This document shows positions 17,158 to 27,632 of a stretch of 64,000 bases of DNA, piece by piece (positions within the stretch are counted from its first letter, which is position 1; each line of letters opens with the position of its first letter). The stretch is taken from assembly GCA_030682375.1 (NCBI GenBank), contig JAUXOL010000016.1, positions 454,577-518,576 of the forward strand, read 5' to 3'. The notes below the pieces were generated by a model that was given only the letters and a program-made list of their open reading frames with translations, did no database searches and was not told where the DNA came from. A program made the translations under genes and the position numbers. The stretch is from Gallionella sp. (lineage in GTDB: Bacteria > Pseudomonadota > Gammaproteobacteria > Burkholderiales > Gallionellaceae).

Positions 17158-18363
17158 ATGATAAAAAAGATAAAGGTCGGCGATTTGCGTCCGGGCATGT
17201 TCGTGCATGACCTCAACTGCGCTCACGCCTATCATCCGCTGCTGCAGACCCAGTTCAAGCTCAATGGCAGCGGCGATATCGACCGTCTGATTGAGCGCGG
17301 CCTCTCCTCGGTATATATCGACACCGCACTCGGCATCGACGCTCCGGGTGCGCCGACGGCAGACGAAGTGCGCCGGGACATCGACGACGCGCTGCTGAAG
17401 ATGGCGCACCTAGCCGCCGCTCCGGACGCCACCCGCCCCACCCTCCCCGAAACCGACATCCGCTTTGCCCACCAGGTCTACGAGGAAGCGAACCAGACCG
17501 TACGCGAATTGATGGGCACGATGCGTCTGGGCAGAAATGCGGCACTGGAGCAGGTGCAGTCGGCAGTGCAAGGCGTGGTCGACTCGATATTCCGCAACTC
17601 CGCACCGCTGCTGCAACTCGGCACGATACGCAACACGAACCAGTATCTGTTCTACCACTCCGTCGCGACCTGTTCGCTGCTCAGCGCATTCTCACGCCAA
17701 CTCGGGATCGGCCGCGACATCACGAGACAGATCGCGGTCGGCGCGATGCTGCACGACATCGGCAAGACCCGCGTCCCGGAAGCGATACTCGACAAGCCGG
17801 GACGGCTGACCGAAGACGAATTCGAGCAAATGAAACGGCATGTCGAATACGGCATGGAAATACTCGCCGATGCGGCCTGGCTCACGCCGGTATCGCTGCA
17901 GGTCGTCTCGCAGCACCACGAACGCTACGACGGCGGCGGCTATCCGCATGGATTGAAAGGCGAGCAAATCTCCCAGTTCGGACAGATGGCGGCCATCGTC
18001 GACGTCTACGACGCCATCACCAGCGAGCGCACCTATCATGCGGCGATGGAGCCGGTCGAGGCGATACGCAAGTTGCGCGAGTGGAGCGAGCAGCATTTCA
18101 ACGTCGAACTGGTCGAGCATTTCATCTGCTGCGTCGGCATCTATCCGGCCGGCACGCTGGTCAGGCTCGAAAGCGGGCTGCTGGGGGTGGTGGCGATGCA
18201 CAACCCGGCCGACTTGCTCAGGCCGGTGGTGAGGGTCGTCTACGATACGAACCGTTTATGCCGCCTCTCCCCCTATGAACTCGACCTGTCTGCGCAATCA
18301 GCGGATCGCATCGTCGATTACGAGTCCGCCGACAAATGGGGGATAGACCCGGCGGCCCACTAA
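17158..18363 (+). CDS. HD-GYP domain protein (cyclic di-GMP phosphodiesterase)
   Basis: The 401-residue protein is predicted to degrade cyclic di-GMP. An N-terminal DUF3391 segment (about 1-130) precedes an HD-GYP domain. The metal ligands and signature are intact: H167, HDIGK (199-203), HH at 253-254 and DGGGYP (258-263). No receiver or membrane segment is present, so input is probably through the N-terminal segment or protein partners. It converges on the RR-PP2C gene with a gap of about 45 bases and starts the signalling block. Confidence 0.93.
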   Translation: MIKKIKVGDLRPGMFVHDLNCAHAYHPLLQTQFKLNGSGDIDRLIERGLSSVYIDTALGIDAPGAPTADEVRRDIDDALLKMAHLAAAPDATRPTLPETDIRFAHQVYEEANQTVRELMGTMRLGRNAALEQVQSAVQGVVDSIFRNSAPLLQLGTIRNTNQYLFYHSVATCSLLSAFSRQLGIGRDITRQIAVGAMLHDIGKTRVPEAILDKPGRLTEDEFEQMKRHVEYGMEILADAAWLTPVSLQVVSQHHERYDGGGYPHGLKGEQISQFGQMAAIVDVYDAITSERTYHAAMEPVEAIRKLREWSEQHFNVELVEHFICCVGIYPAGTLVRLESGLLGVVAMHNPADLLRPVVRVVYDTNRLCRLSPYELDLSAQSADRIVDYESADKWGIDPAAH

Positions 18364-18406
18364 ACGACAGGCTGTAAGGACTGCCCCGGCCCCTCGCCGC
18401 GCATCG

Positions 18407-19561
18407 TCACATCGCGCAATCGACTATCAGCAGCGTCATGTCGTCGAACGCGCGGCGCTCGCCCAAATGCCCGTGCACTCCGTCGATCAGCGCATCGAAG
18501 CGATCCACCAGCGGCGTCTGCGTCAGCACTCGCCGGATGTTGTCGGCGCCCCATGCAATACCCTGCTCGTCCTCGGCTTCGATCAGGCCGTCCGAATAGA
18601 TCACCAGCTGGCTGTGGCGATCCCACTGAAAAATGTCGGTGCGCGCGACGAAGGTGCGATCCAGTATGCCCAGCGGCAGGTTGTTCGGAACGAAAGAATG
18701 ATAAGGCTCCCCGGCATCGTCGACCAGCGCCGCCGCCGGAATGCCGCCGTTCCAGGTCTCGATGATACGGTTGTACGGATCGATGCATGCGACGAACGCG
18801 GATACGAACCGGTCGGCGGGAGATTGCAGTTTCACCGCCCAGTTCATCTCCTCGACGATCTGCGAAACCGGCAAGCCCTTCTCCACCATGCTGTAGAACA
18901 CGTGATTGACCGGCAGCAGATTGAGCGCGGCCGGCAGACCATGCCCGGTGGAATCAGCCAGCATGATGTACAGCCTGTCGTTGCGCGCGCGACGGAATGC
19001 GATCAGGTCGCCGCTGACCAGATCGGCCGGTTCGAGCCGGTACTGCACCTGCACGTCCACCATGCGTTCCGGCTGCATCATGCGCTTCATCAATTCAGAG
19101 ACCAGCGCGCGCTCCTCTTCCGCAGCCTGGTGATAGGCCTCCAGCTGCGCCCGGCTGGACGTCAGCGCGCGGGTCTTGAACAGCAGGTCAGCGCTCTTCA
19201 GCATCGCGGCGTGCAGCTTGTCCAGATCGACCGGCTTGAGCACGTAATTATCGACACCGATGTCGATCGCACGGTGCAGATAGGCCGAATCGTTGAACGC
19301 CGTCGTCAGGATGATGGGCATCGCCGGGTCGCGCTGCTTGACGATCTCGGAAAACTCCAGCCCATCCATCTCGGGCATCATCACGTCGCTGATGACCATG
19401 TCCGGACGCTCTGCCTGGTAAATTTCCAGCGCCTCGCGCCCGTTCTCCGCCAACAGAACGCGCGCGCATTTCTTGTTCAGAAAATGAGCGACCTGCTCGC
19501 TCATGTCCTCGTCATCCTCGATATACAGGATGGTCAGATCGCCCAACCCTGGTTCGTTCAT
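18407..19561 (-). CDS. Response regulator with PP2C-type (SpoIIE/RsbU) phosphatase output
   Basis: The 384-residue protein joins a receiver domain (1-125; acidic pocket E15-D17, phosphoacceptor D59 in ISDVMMPEMDG, conserved K in VLKPVD) to a short coiled linker. A SpoIIE-type Ser/Thr phosphatase domain follows from about 170 to 384, with SGDLIAF, DSTGHG and a late DDMTLL metal-binding block. Such proteins act in partner switching by dephosphorylating anti-sigma-factor antagonists. Its ATG overlaps the stop of the upstream histidine kinase by 4 bases, so the kinase is the likely phosphodonor. No antagonist or HPK7-type anti-sigma gene is nearby. Confidence 0.92.
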   Translation of the reverse strand: MNEPGLGDLTILYIEDDEDMSEQVAHFLNKKCARVLLAENGREALEIYQAERPDMVISDVMMPEMDGLEFSEIVKQRDPAMPIILTTAFNDSAYLHRAIDIGVDNYVLKPVDLDKLHAAMLKSADLLFKTRALTSSRAQLEAYHQAAEEERALVSELMKRMMQPERMVDVQVQYRLEPADLVSGDLIAFRRARNDRLYIMLADSTGHGLPAALNLLPVNHVFYSMVEKGLPVSQIVEEMNWAVKLQSPADRFVSAFVACIDPYNRIIETWNGGIPAAALVDDAGEPYHSFVPNNLPLGILDRTFVARTDIFQWDRHSQLVIYSDGLIEAEDEQGIAWGADNIRRVLTQTPLVDRFDALIDGVHGHLGERRAFDDMTLLIVDCAM

Positions 19562-22500
19562 GCTGCCACCTCGCTGCAGTTAGCCGTTTCGTCGTGATGC
19601 AGCGGGATCGTGATCGTGAACTCCGCCCCCACCCTTGTTCCCGCATCGAACAGATTGCAGCAGGTGATGCTGCCGTTCATATGCTTCTCGATGATCGTGC
19701 GATTCATGTGCAGGCCTATGCCCGTACCGTTCGCCTTGGTCGTGAAATACGGATCGAATATCTTCTCCAGCTGGTCTTCCGATATGCCGCCGGCATTGTC
19801 GCGTATCGTCACCACACCGTTGTCGTCGCGCGCACTCAATACGATATCGATGCGCCCCTTGGGAGTCTTGCGCTCCACCAGCGCGTCCTTGGCGTTGACC
19901 ACGAAATTCAGAACGACCTGGGAGAACTCGTTCTGGTGCCCGTAAGCAACCAGCCCAAGATCGCCGGAGAGCGAGATAGCGACGCCATTGTTCTTGAGCA
20001 TCGCGGCCAGCAAACGTATGGTTTCCTGTATGGACTGATAGACCGAAAAACGTTCCTTGACCCGGCTAGGCCGGAAAAAATCGCGGAAGTCGTCTATCGT
20101 GCAGGACATGCGCTGGACCGCGCGCTTCGCCGTCTCGACGTATTTTGCCAGCACCTCCTCGTCCAGCCCACCCTCGCGGTAATCCGAATGGATGTTCTGT
20201 ATCACCAGCCCCAGCGTGCTCAACGGCTGGCGCCACTGGTGCGCGATGTTGCCTATCATCTCGCCCATCGCCGCATTGCGTCCCTGCTGGATCAACAGCC
20301 GCTCCTTCTCCAGGGATTTGCGAGTTTCCTCGTCCACCCGCTGCGCCAGGCTCTCGTTCAGAGACTTGAGCCTGCGCTCCGTCTTCTTCAGCTTGTCGAT
20401 GTCCATGATGATCCAGATGCTGCCGGCGGCAGGATCGTCCGGATCGATCACCGCTCCGCGCTGGTGACACCAGAACCTTTCTCCGGAACGGCGCAGCATC
20501 TGATGCTCGCTCTCATATACCCGTTTCTCTCCCAGATCCTGCAAAATCATGCTCTCGCAGGCATTGCAATCCTCAGGACTGCCGTTGCCGCACAGGATGG
20601 CCAGCGACTCGTCGCGCAGCTCGTCGATGGTGTAACCGAACATCTGCTCCATGTGCCGGTTGATCCATGAGAATTTGCCTTCGCGCAGATAGGCCACCCC
20701 CATCTGCGCGTTGTCCAGCACGGTACGCAGTTCCTGCAAGGCGTTATCGAGGAGACGCCTGGTGAACTGTTGTTCGGTGATGTCGTGGAACGCCACCACC
20801 GCGCCGGCATAGATTCCGCCCCGCAATATGGGAGAGGCGATCACCGACACCGGGAACGATATTCCGTCCTTGCGTAGAAAGATCTCTTCCTGGCTGCGTA
20901 TGGTACGCGGCGACTGCCGGACCAGCTCCGCCAGACAACAGGGTTCGGCATCCGGTTCGTCGCCGTCTTTCCGTCCTGGACAGTTGAAGATGCGATGCAC
21001 ATCGTGACCTGTCAGCTCCTGCTCGCCCCAGCCCAGCATCTTGACCGCAGCCGGATTGACGAACGTGATCCGCTGGCGCTCATCCACGACATAGATACCT
21101 TCGCCCACCGTGCTGGTCAGCTCGCGCAGCCGCGCCTCGTTATCCGCCAACGCCGCCTCTACGCGCTTGTATTCGGTGATATCGAAATAGCTACCGATGA
21201 TGCCGACCACCTCGCCGGATTCGCCGATGAACGCGGCCTTGTACGACAGGATGTCGTGCTCGAGTCCATCCCGTTCGAGCAAATGGAATTCGCGCACACT
21301 GTTGCCGGGATGTGCGATAAGGTCTTCATCCATGGCCTTCAGCTGAAGCGCCATGTCACGCGGAAAAATATCGAGCGCATTCTTGCCCACGATCTCTTCG
21401 CCGCTCGTATGCGAGAATTCTTCAAAGGCACGGTTGACGCGCTCATAACAGCCATCGGTCCCCTTGTAATAAACCGGATGAGGCAAGGCATCGATCAGCG
21501 CCTGGGTGAAATCCAGCTGGCGCTTCAGGTCGGTCTCCAGCGTCTTGTGCCGCGTGATATCGTCTTCTATCGCTAGAAAGTGACTGATCGTTCCCATTTC
21601 GTCGACGATAGGCGAAATGGAAACAGACTGCCAAGTGATCTCGCCGTTGCTGCTGCGGTTAGCCAGTTCTCCGCTCCAGTTTTTCCCGCTCAGTATGGAC
21701 TGCCACAATTCCCGGTAAGTATCGCTCGCGGTGAGCCCCGATTGCAGCATGCGCGGACTCTGCCCCAGCACCTCGCTCTCCTCGTAGCCGTAGGTTTCCA
21801 AGAAGGTCGGATTGACGTATTCGATGCGGCCATTCGCATCGGTGATGAACACGCTGTTGGAACTCTGCTCCACTGCGCGCTTGAACTTATCCAGCGTCAT
21901 CTCGCTGCGTTTAAGCGCACTGACATCCTCGTAACACACCAGCAGGCCGTATACTTTGCCATGCTCATCGAGCAGCGGTACTTTGCTGACGTCCAGCCAG
22001 ACATCGGCCTCACGTGCAGGCACCTCGCAGTGATAGGAGGCCTCCCCCGAACTCATCACCTCCTCGTCCAGCAGCCTCAGATACTCAGCCTCTTCCTGAT
22101 CGGGATAAAAATCGTAATCGCTCTTGCCTATGATCCCGTCCGACTCCGTCAGATTGAGCGCCATCGCGCCGCTCAGATTGCAGCCGCGAAACACCGAATT
22201 GCGATCCTTCCAGAACAGGCGCAAAGGCACGCTATCCAGCACCGAGCGATAGAAGTGCTCGCGGGCGCGCTGCTGCTCCTGATGCTGAGCCAGCTCGACG
22301 ATGAGACTCTTTTCGTCCTCGACATCGCGCAGACACCCTGCCAGCCAGTCGCTTCCGTCGCCGCCCGGCCTGAACGAAACCTCGTTCCTGACCCACCGGT
22401 AACACCCGTTATCGTCGCGCAGGCGAAACTCCTGTATGCACCGTCCTGACTGCGGCAATCCGGACATCGCATGCAACACCCGCGCCTTATCATCCGGGTG

Positions 22501-22692
22501 CAAACGCTCATGCCAGAAGCGCTCGTTGCCGATACAGGATTCCTGCGTCACGCCCAGCTGCCGCAGGATATTGCGGCTCACCCGGCCCGGCGTGAAATCG
22601 CCGTCCGCCGCTGCGGTGTAGAACACAACGGAAACGTCGCCGAACACCTCATCCAGCAAGGTCACCGCAGTCGTGCTTTCCGCATCCGTCAC
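19558..22692 (-). CDS. Multi-PAS sensor histidine kinase
   Basis: The 1044-residue cytoplasmic kinase has about six PAS/PAC units in a row (residues about 10-780), a coiled linker and a kinase core. The H-box is IAHQWRQPL (H818), the N-box NFVVNAKDAL follows near 929-938, and the G2 box is GTGIGL (989-994). No transmembrane segment is seen, so signals are intracellular. The GTG start is chosen because TAAGGAG lies just upstream; a TTG further up lacks such a site. It overlaps its partner response regulator gene by 4 bases. One PAS segment has the cysteines NCPGRKDGDEPDAEPCC, which might bind a metal or sense redox (speculative). Confidence 0.92.
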   Translation of the reverse strand: MTDAESTTAVTLLDEVFGDVSVVFYTAAADGDFTPGRVSRNILRQLGVTQESCIGNERFWHERLHPDDKARVLHAMSGLPQSGRCIQEFRLRDDNGCYRWVRNEVSFRPGGDGSDWLAGCLRDVEDEKSLIVELAQHQEQQRAREHFYRSVLDSVPLRLFWKDRNSVFRGCNLSGAMALNLTESDGIIGKSDYDFYPDQEEAEYLRLLDEEVMSSGEASYHCEVPAREADVWLDVSKVPLLDEHGKVYGLLVCYEDVSALKRSEMTLDKFKRAVEQSSNSVFITDANGRIEYVNPTFLETYGYEESEVLGQSPRMLQSGLTASDTYRELWQSILSGKNWSGELANRSSNGEITWQSVSISPIVDEMGTISHFLAIEDDITRHKTLETDLKRQLDFTQALIDALPHPVYYKGTDGCYERVNRAFEEFSHTSGEEIVGKNALDIFPRDMALQLKAMDEDLIAHPGNSVREFHLLERDGLEHDILSYKAAFIGESGEVVGIIGSYFDITEYKRVEAALADNEARLRELTSTVGEGIYVVDERQRITFVNPAAVKMLGWGEQELTGHDVHRIFNCPGRKDGDEPDAEPCCLAELVRQSPRTIRSQEEIFLRKDGISFPVSVIASPILRGGIYAGAVVAFHDITEQQFTRRLLDNALQELRTVLDNAQMGVAYLREGKFSWINRHMEQMFGYTIDELRDESLAILCGNGSPEDCNACESMILQDLGEKRVYESEHQMLRRSGERFWCHQRGAVIDPDDPAAGSIWIIMDIDKLKKTERRLKSLNESLAQRVDEETRKSLEKERLLIQQGRNAAMGEMIGNIAHQWRQPLSTLGLVIQNIHSDYREGGLDEEVLAKYVETAKRAVQRMSCTIDDFRDFFRPSRVKERFSVYQSIQETIRLLAAMLKNNGVAISLSGDLGLVAYGHQNEFSQVVLNFVVNAKDALVERKTPKGRIDIVLSARDDNGVVTIRDNAGGISEDQLEKIFDPYFTTKANGTGIGLHMNRTIIEKHMNGSITCCNLFDAGTRVGAEFTITIPLHHDETANCSEVAA

Positions 22693-22738
22693 CGTCTTCT
22701 CCTTATGTTCGCCTGGCACGTCCAACAACCCGACGCAC

Positions 22739-23884
22739 TCAATACTCGGACAAGTACGTCACCGTCATGGTCTGGTTATGCAGCCGGCATTCGTTGGTCG
22801 TCGAAAACGGACCGATCTCGCCGTAGGAATAGAACCCGGTAATCGCGGCCTTTCCGCCCAGTATGCGGCTTACCGCCTCGACCTCTCGCCCGGTGCGCCG
22901 CCCCATCACGATCTTGCGCCCGACGCAGCTGACCAAGATGGCCAGCGCATCGCCGCGCGGCTCGGGCAGGTTGCGGCACGCAAGGCGGGCCGCCTGTGCG
23001 GCGCCGTCCACCAGTTCTGCATCCGCGGCATGCATCAGCCGCAGATAGCCGTCCGGATGGATGTCGCCCGCGAAGATCAGGCTGCCGCTCTTCTCGTCCA
23101 CGCCCAGGATGGTGCGCACCAACCCCTCCGGACTGCGATCGCTGTGCAGCATCTCGAACGGAAACAACAAGCCGGCGGCGGGCAAGGCATTCGCCGATGC
23201 GCCGAGATAGCGCTTGTAGACGCTCAATGCCGACTCGCCGTCCAGCTCATGCAGGACGTTGCCGTCGCAACGCGTCACCTTGTGCGCCGGCCCGAACGGC
23301 GACCAGCCGCCGAACGATCCATGACCGACGATGAGATCGTCCCCATAGAAGCCGACTGCAACCACGCCGTCCGCCGATATGCCGCTGGATGACAGCGTCA
23401 GCGTAGCGACGAATGCGCCATCGTCCCCTGCCAGACCGCCGGAAACCGGCACCGCCGAACCGACTTGCGCCGCGACACCCGCGATCATGCTGCTGCCGTT
23501 GATCTCCACACCGCTGCCGAACAACAGCACCGCGCGCAACTCGGGCGAGGCCAGCATCCTGCCGACATAAACGCCGGCCGCTTCGCTGCCTGCCATGTCA
23601 GCGATATGCGCCTCGGCCAGACGCACCCTGGCATCGCCCTCGAAGCGCACTGCGGTAATCACGCAACTCCCTTCGGAAACGCCCTCCAGACCGACCTCGC
23701 CGGCAGTGGAACAACCCATTAACACCGAACCGGAAAAGGTATTTCGCAACGCGGCGACAAAATCATCCGAGAACAGGAACCTGATACTGCAGAACACCAG
23801 AACCAACTGAGGAGCTATCTCCGTCAGCTCCGTCAGCACACCATCCTCCAGCACAGGCTCGGTCAGGATTCGCTGTTTTATCAT
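22739..23884 (-). CDS. FIST domain sensory protein
   Basis: The 381-residue protein has FIST_N (about 15-200, with VLMGCSTAGEV and the AGLAGDDG-like SGGLAGDDG block). It also has FIST_C (about 205-360, ending in GFYSYGEIGP and a C-terminal TVTYLSEY). FIST proteins are predicted small-ligand sensors, possibly for amino acids, found with chemotaxis and two-component genes. The ATG follows AAGGTGG. It lies between the multi-PAS kinase and a chemoreceptor, all on the minus strand, so it may feed ligand information to either. Its ligand is unknown. Confidence 0.92.
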   Translation of the reverse strand: MIKQRILTEPVLEDGVLTELTEIAPQLVLVFCSIRFLFSDDFVAALRNTFSGSVLMGCSTAGEVGLEGVSEGSCVITAVRFEGDARVRLAEAHIADMAGSEAAGVYVGRMLASPELRAVLLFGSGVEINGSSMIAGVAAQVGSAVPVSGGLAGDDGAFVATLTLSSSGISADGVVAVGFYGDDLIVGHGSFGGWSPFGPAHKVTRCDGNVLHELDGESALSVYKRYLGASANALPAAGLLFPFEMLHSDRSPEGLVRTILGVDEKSGSLIFAGDIHPDGYLRLMHAADAELVDGAAQAARLACRNLPEPRGDALAILVSCVGRKIVMGRRTGREVEAVSRILGGKAAITGFYSYGEIGPFSTTNECRLHNQTMTVTYLSEY

Positions 23885-23946
23885 GATGCACCACCTTCCC
23901 TTCGAATGCCGGGCGACTCGATCGCCGCCCGGCATGGCGCGGCAGC

Positions 23947-26232
23947 CTAGAACTCAGCCCATTCGCCGTCCTCGCCGCCTTTCGCGCCGTCTTCGGGCGC
24001 CACCAATGCCTTGCGCCCACCCGGCTTGACGGCCTTGGCCGGCGCCGCATGCTTGGCAGCCGGATGAGCCGCCTTGCGGACCGATGCGGGATGCGCCGTC
24101 GGCGTACTTACCGCCACCGCACGACTGCCGCTCTCGTCCACCTTGAACGTCGCCACCGCCACCGACAGGTTCTGCGCCTGCTCTTCCAGAGACTCCGCCG
24201 CCGCCGCCGCTTCCTCGACCAGCGCCGCATTCTGCTGCGTCACTTCGTCCATCTGCGTGATCGCGGTGTTGACCTGCTCGATGCCCTGGCTCTGTTCCTG
24301 AGATGCCGCGGTGATCTCGCTCATGATGTCGGTCACGCGCTTGATGCTGACCACGATCTCTTCCATGGTCTGACCGGCCTGCGCGACCAGCTTGCTGCCG
24401 CCCTCGACTTTCTCGACCGAGTCGCCGATCAGGGTCTTGATCTCCTTCGCCGCCGCCGCAGAACGCTGCGCCAGGTTGCGCACTTCGCCCGCCACGACCG
24501 CGAAGCCGCGGCCCTGTTCGCCGGCACGCGCGGCTTCCACCGCGGCGTTCAGCGCGAGGATGTTGGTCTGAAATGCGATGCCGTCGATGACGCTGATGAT
24601 GTCGACGATCTTGCGGCTGGATTCGTTGATCGCATCCATCGTGGTGACCACCTGGCCGACCACAGCACCGCCCTTGCCCGCCACATCCGAGGCGCCAATC
24701 GCCAGCTGGTTCGCCTGCTTGGCGTTCTCGGCGTTCTGCTTCACGGTCGAGGTCAGTTCTTCCATGCTGGAAGCGGTCTCTTCCAGGCTGGAGGCCTGTT
24801 CCTCGGTTCGCTGCGACAGGTCCGCGTTGCCGGAGGCGATCTCCTTGGACGCGGTGTTGATGGTGTCGGTCGAGTCCTTGATCTGGCCGACCAGCTCCTT
24901 CAGGTTGGACACGGTGCCGTTGACCGCATCCTTGGTCTCGCCGAATACGCCGGCATAGTCCTTGGTGATGCTCTGGGTCAGGTCGCCACGGGCCAGCGCG
25001 TTGGCGACGCGCAGCACATCCTTGAGGCCACCATCGGTCACGTCGGACAGCTGGTTCAGCAGGTTGGCCAGTTCCTTGGTGTAACCGGCCTTGCCGTTCA
25101 GGTCCATTTTGGTGGCGAAGCTGCCGCGCACCGCGGCGTCTTCGACGATGGCCTTGATCTCGCCGACGATCTTGGTCAGCGCGTCCACGGTACCGTTCAC
25201 GCCGTTCTTGGTGCGGTCGAACACACCGGCATAGTCTGCGGTGATCTTCTGCGACAGGTCGCCGTTGGCCAGCGCGGTGGCGACGCGGGTAACATCGTTC
25301 AGGCCGGTCTCAGACACGTTGGACAGGCTGTTCAGCAGGTCGGATAGTTCCTTGGTGTAGCCCGCCTTGCCGTTCAGGTCCATCTTGACGCTGAAGTCGC
25401 CGCGGATCGCCGCGGCTTCGACGATGCTCTTGATCTCGGCGACGATGGCGCGCAGACCGTCCTGCATGCTCTTCAGCGAGTACAACAGGCTGGTGGTGTC
25501 GCCCGGCTTGATGTCCAGATTGATGGACAGGTCACCGTTAGCTATCTTGTGCACAGCTCCAGCCGCATAGTCCGGTTCACCGCCCAGCTGCTTCATCAGG
25601 TTGCGTACGATCAGTATGGCAACTACGACGCCAACAACGATTGCGATCAGCGTGAGGATGGAAATTATCATCAGGGCGCTACTGACTGTTTCCATAGCTT
25701 GCTTGCCGGCTTTTTCCAGTCCCTCGGTCTGGTGCTCAACCAGCTTATTGACGGCGTCCATGTAGGCAGCTTGCGCCTTGCGCATATCCGTCACGAGATA
25801 ATCGACCGCTTCGTCATGCTTGCCTTCAGCGACCAGCTTCATAAACTTTTCCTGCATGGGAACATATACGGCACGGGCATCCACGATAGCCTTGAATCCG
25901 GCCTTGCCCGCTTCGCTACTGACGGTTTTTTCCAGTTTATCAATATTGTCCTGAATGGCCTTGCGTGCACCTTGGACACGCTCCAACTCCTGGGCTATCG
26001 CCTCCTTGTCTTTCAGGATGATCGAGTTACGCAACGAGCGAGCGATGACGTTGATATTGTCGATAATGTTGTTCGCCCAGACCGTTTTTGGAAATTGATC
26101 GTTGACGACCTTATCGACCACGTTGTTGATGGCATTCATATTCATGATGCTGACGCCAGCGATAATACCCAGCAACACCAGCACCGCGCCGAAGCCCAAA
26201 CCCAGTCGCTTTCCTACTGTCATACTTGCCAT
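23947..26232 (-). CDS. Methyl-accepting chemotaxis protein with tandem HAMP-like repeats
   Basis: The 761-residue chemoreceptor has one membrane helix at about 11-30 and a periplasmic four-helix-bundle sensor (about 31-184). TM2 (185-209) is followed by a HAMP domain. Two extra 92-residue HAMP-like modules follow (278-369 and 370-461), each containing [13 protein letters not shown] and NGDL/RGDL. The MCP signalling hairpin tip ([21 protein letters not shown]) is at about 551-571. The C-terminus ends in EWAEF, a close match to the tethering pentapeptide that binds CheR/CheB. It lies next to cheW and a FIST gene. Confidence 0.95.
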   Translation of the reverse strand: MASMTVGKRLGLGFGAVLVLLGIIAGVSIMNMNAINNVVDKVVNDQFPKTVWANNIIDNINVIARSLRNSIILKDKEAIAQELERVQGARKAIQDNIDKLEKTVSSEAGKAGFKAIVDARAVYVPMQEKFMKLVAEGKHDEAVDYLVTDMRKAQAAYMDAVNKLVEHQTEGLEKAGKQAMETVSSALMIISILTLIAIVVGVVVAILIVRNLMKQLGGEPDYAAGAVHKIANGDLSINLDIKPGDTTSLLYSLKSMQDGLRAIVAEIKSIVEAAAIRGDFSVKMDLNGKAGYTKELSDLLNSLSNVSETGLNDVTRVATALANGDLSQKITADYAGVFDRTKNGVNGTVDALTKIVGEIKAIVEDAAVRGSFATKMDLNGKAGYTKELANLLNQLSDVTDGGLKDVLRVANALARGDLTQSITKDYAGVFGETKDAVNGTVSNLKELVGQIKDSTDTINTASKEIASGNADLSQRTEEQASSLEETASSMEELTSTVKQNAENAKQANQLAIGASDVAGKGGAVVGQVVTTMDAINESSRKIVDIISVIDGIAFQTNILALNAAVEAARAGEQGRGFAVVAGEVRNLAQRSAAAAKEIKTLIGDSVEKVEGGSKLVAQAGQTMEEIVVSIKRVTDIMSEITAASQEQSQGIEQVNTAITQMDEVTQQNAALVEEAAAAAESLEEQAQNLSVAVATFKVDESGSRAVAVSTPTAHPASVRKAAHPAAKHAAPAKAVKPGGRKALVAPEDGAKGGEDGEWAEF

Positions 26233-26262
26233 GATGTTTTCTCCTTAAGGTTCGATGCGTAA

Positions 26263-26766
26263 TCAGGCTGCAGCCATTTCGACCAAGTCCATGTCGCGGC
26301 TGGTCATCAGTTTTTCGATATCGACGACGATGATCATGCGGTCGTCCACGGTGCCGACGCCAGTGATGTATTCCATATCCAGCGACGAGCTGAATTCCGG
26401 CGCGGCCTTGATCTGCTCCGGCGTCAATGCGATCACGTCCGATACGCCGTCCACCACCATGCCGACCACACGATTGGCGACGTTCAGGATGATGACCACC
26501 GTGAGATTGTTGTAGGTCACATTACCGAGACTGAACTTGATGCGCATATCGATGATGGGCACGATGATGCCGCGCAGGTTGATCACGCCCTTGATGAACT
26601 CGGGCGAGTTCGCGATCGTGGTCACTGCGTCGTAGCCGCGGATCTCCTGCACCTTGAGGATGTCGATGCCGTATTCCTCGCTGCCCAGCGTGAAGGTCAG
26701 CAGTTCGCGGCGCTGGCTCTCTTCGCGACGCTGACTCTCCGACACATGCTCCTGATTTTCCTGCAT
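26263..26766 (-). CDS. cheW: Chemotaxis coupling protein
   Basis: CheW links chemoreceptors to the kinase CheA. The 167-residue protein has the usual double five-strand beta-barrel pattern, with [21 protein letters not shown] and [19 protein letters not shown], plus a charged N-terminal tail of about 20 residues rich in Glu/Arg. The ATG has an excellent AGGAGG site; longer in-frame openings upstream have none. It is 30 bases upstream of the chemoreceptor gene, consistent with cotranscription. No cheA is present in the window. Confidence 0.95.
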   Translation of the reverse strand: MQENQEHVSESQRREESQRRELLTFTLGSEEYGIDILKVQEIRGYDAVTTIANSPEFIKGVINLRGIIVPIIDMRIKFSLGNVTYNNLTVVIILNVANRVVGMVVDGVSDVIALTPEQIKAAPEFSSSLDMEYITGVGTVDDRMIIVVDIEKLMTSRDMDLVEMAAA

Positions 26767-26824
26767 GGTGAACCTCCTCTCAATGATGCATAGTTGACGA
26801 CTACCTGTTCTTTTGAACACATCC

Positions 26825-27274
26825 CTATTGATCACACACCCCGTTCCCACCGATAGCGTGTCGTGCGTGCAGTCCGTTCCAGAAGGTCGCAAACAGCAAC
26901 TTCCGCAGCTGCCTGGACGAGGCATCCCACAAGTCGCGCGCGCATTCGATCTGGTGCCTGTCCACGCACCAGCTATGCGGTACGCTCCGGAAAGGATTGA
27001 AGCCGCTGGCAGTGCAATCGCGCACGCATAGTCCGCCGACCTTCACCGCACCGCGCTCCGAACTGGCCGTCGCCATCCAGTCGACGGAGACGAAGCAACC
27101 GGGCTTGAGCGCCGTATCCGGCTCTGCGGCAGAGAACATCACGGTGATGCCGGCTTGGTCGTGGTAAAGCGTGGCGCGATATTCGTATCCGCCGCCTTTT
27201 CGTCCCATACAATGAATATCCTCGATACAGAAAACTTCCGGAAATACATTTCCATCGAATTCGCGGTCAGTCAT
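26825..27274 (-). CDS. OB-fold protein, probably truncated from an HD-domain nuclease-like family
   Basis: The 149-residue product resembles only the front part of two-domain proteins in which an OB-fold is followed by an HD phosphohydrolase domain (YhaM-like). The OB part is suggested by [20 protein letters not shown] and later strands. The segment [22 protein letters not shown] is where the HD part would be expected to follow. Instead the frame ends 17 residues later, only 58 bases before cheW. I read this as a truncated remnant or a stand-alone OB protein. The ATG follows a GGAG site. Confidence 0.5.
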   Translation of the reverse strand: MTDREFDGNVFPEVFCIEDIHCMGRKGGGYEYRATLYHDQAGITVMFSAAEPDTALKPGCFVSVDWMATASSERGAVKVGGLCVRDCTASGFNPFRSVPHSWCVDRHQIECARDLWDASSRQLRKLLFATFWNGLHARHAIGGNGVCDQ

Positions 27275-27360
27275 GAACTGTTCTCCAGTAAACATGGTTA
27301 TCTGCTCCAGACATGAAGCGGCATGCTCGTTCCCGAAATAGCAAGTACCGATGCCGCAGT

Positions 27361-27567
27361 TCAGGCAATGATGAGGTCGCTCATCAAATGGCTATGGGTC
27401 GCATAGTTTCCCAGTAACGCCAGCAAGATTACGAATACCAGCACGCCACGCTCGATGGCCTGCGACTTCCGGTCGAAATAATCTCGTCTGGCGGATTGTC
27501 GTGCATCGCTCGCGCCTTCCAGCGTGGCCCGATTCAGTTCCAAGGTAGTTGCGCATTGGTATTTCAT
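27361..27567 (-). CDS. Small single-helix membrane protein of unknown function
   Basis: The 68-residue protein has a charged N-terminal half (LNRATLEGASDARQSARRDY) and one hydrophobic helix near residues 41-57 (RGVLVFVILLALLGNY). I do not recognise a family. The ATG has AAAGGGG six bases upstream; an ATG two codons earlier would overlap that site. It lies between the PAS protein and the truncated OB protein in the signalling block. Confidence 0.55.
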   Translation of the reverse strand: MKYQCATTLELNRATLEGASDARQSARRDYFDRKSQAIERGVLVFVILLALLGNYATHSHLMSDLIIA

Positions 27568-27632
27568 GGCCATCCCCTTTCGTCGGTGAAAATGGAACAG
27601 GGTTTGTCTCTGGGGGTTTGCCTCTGGCAGGG

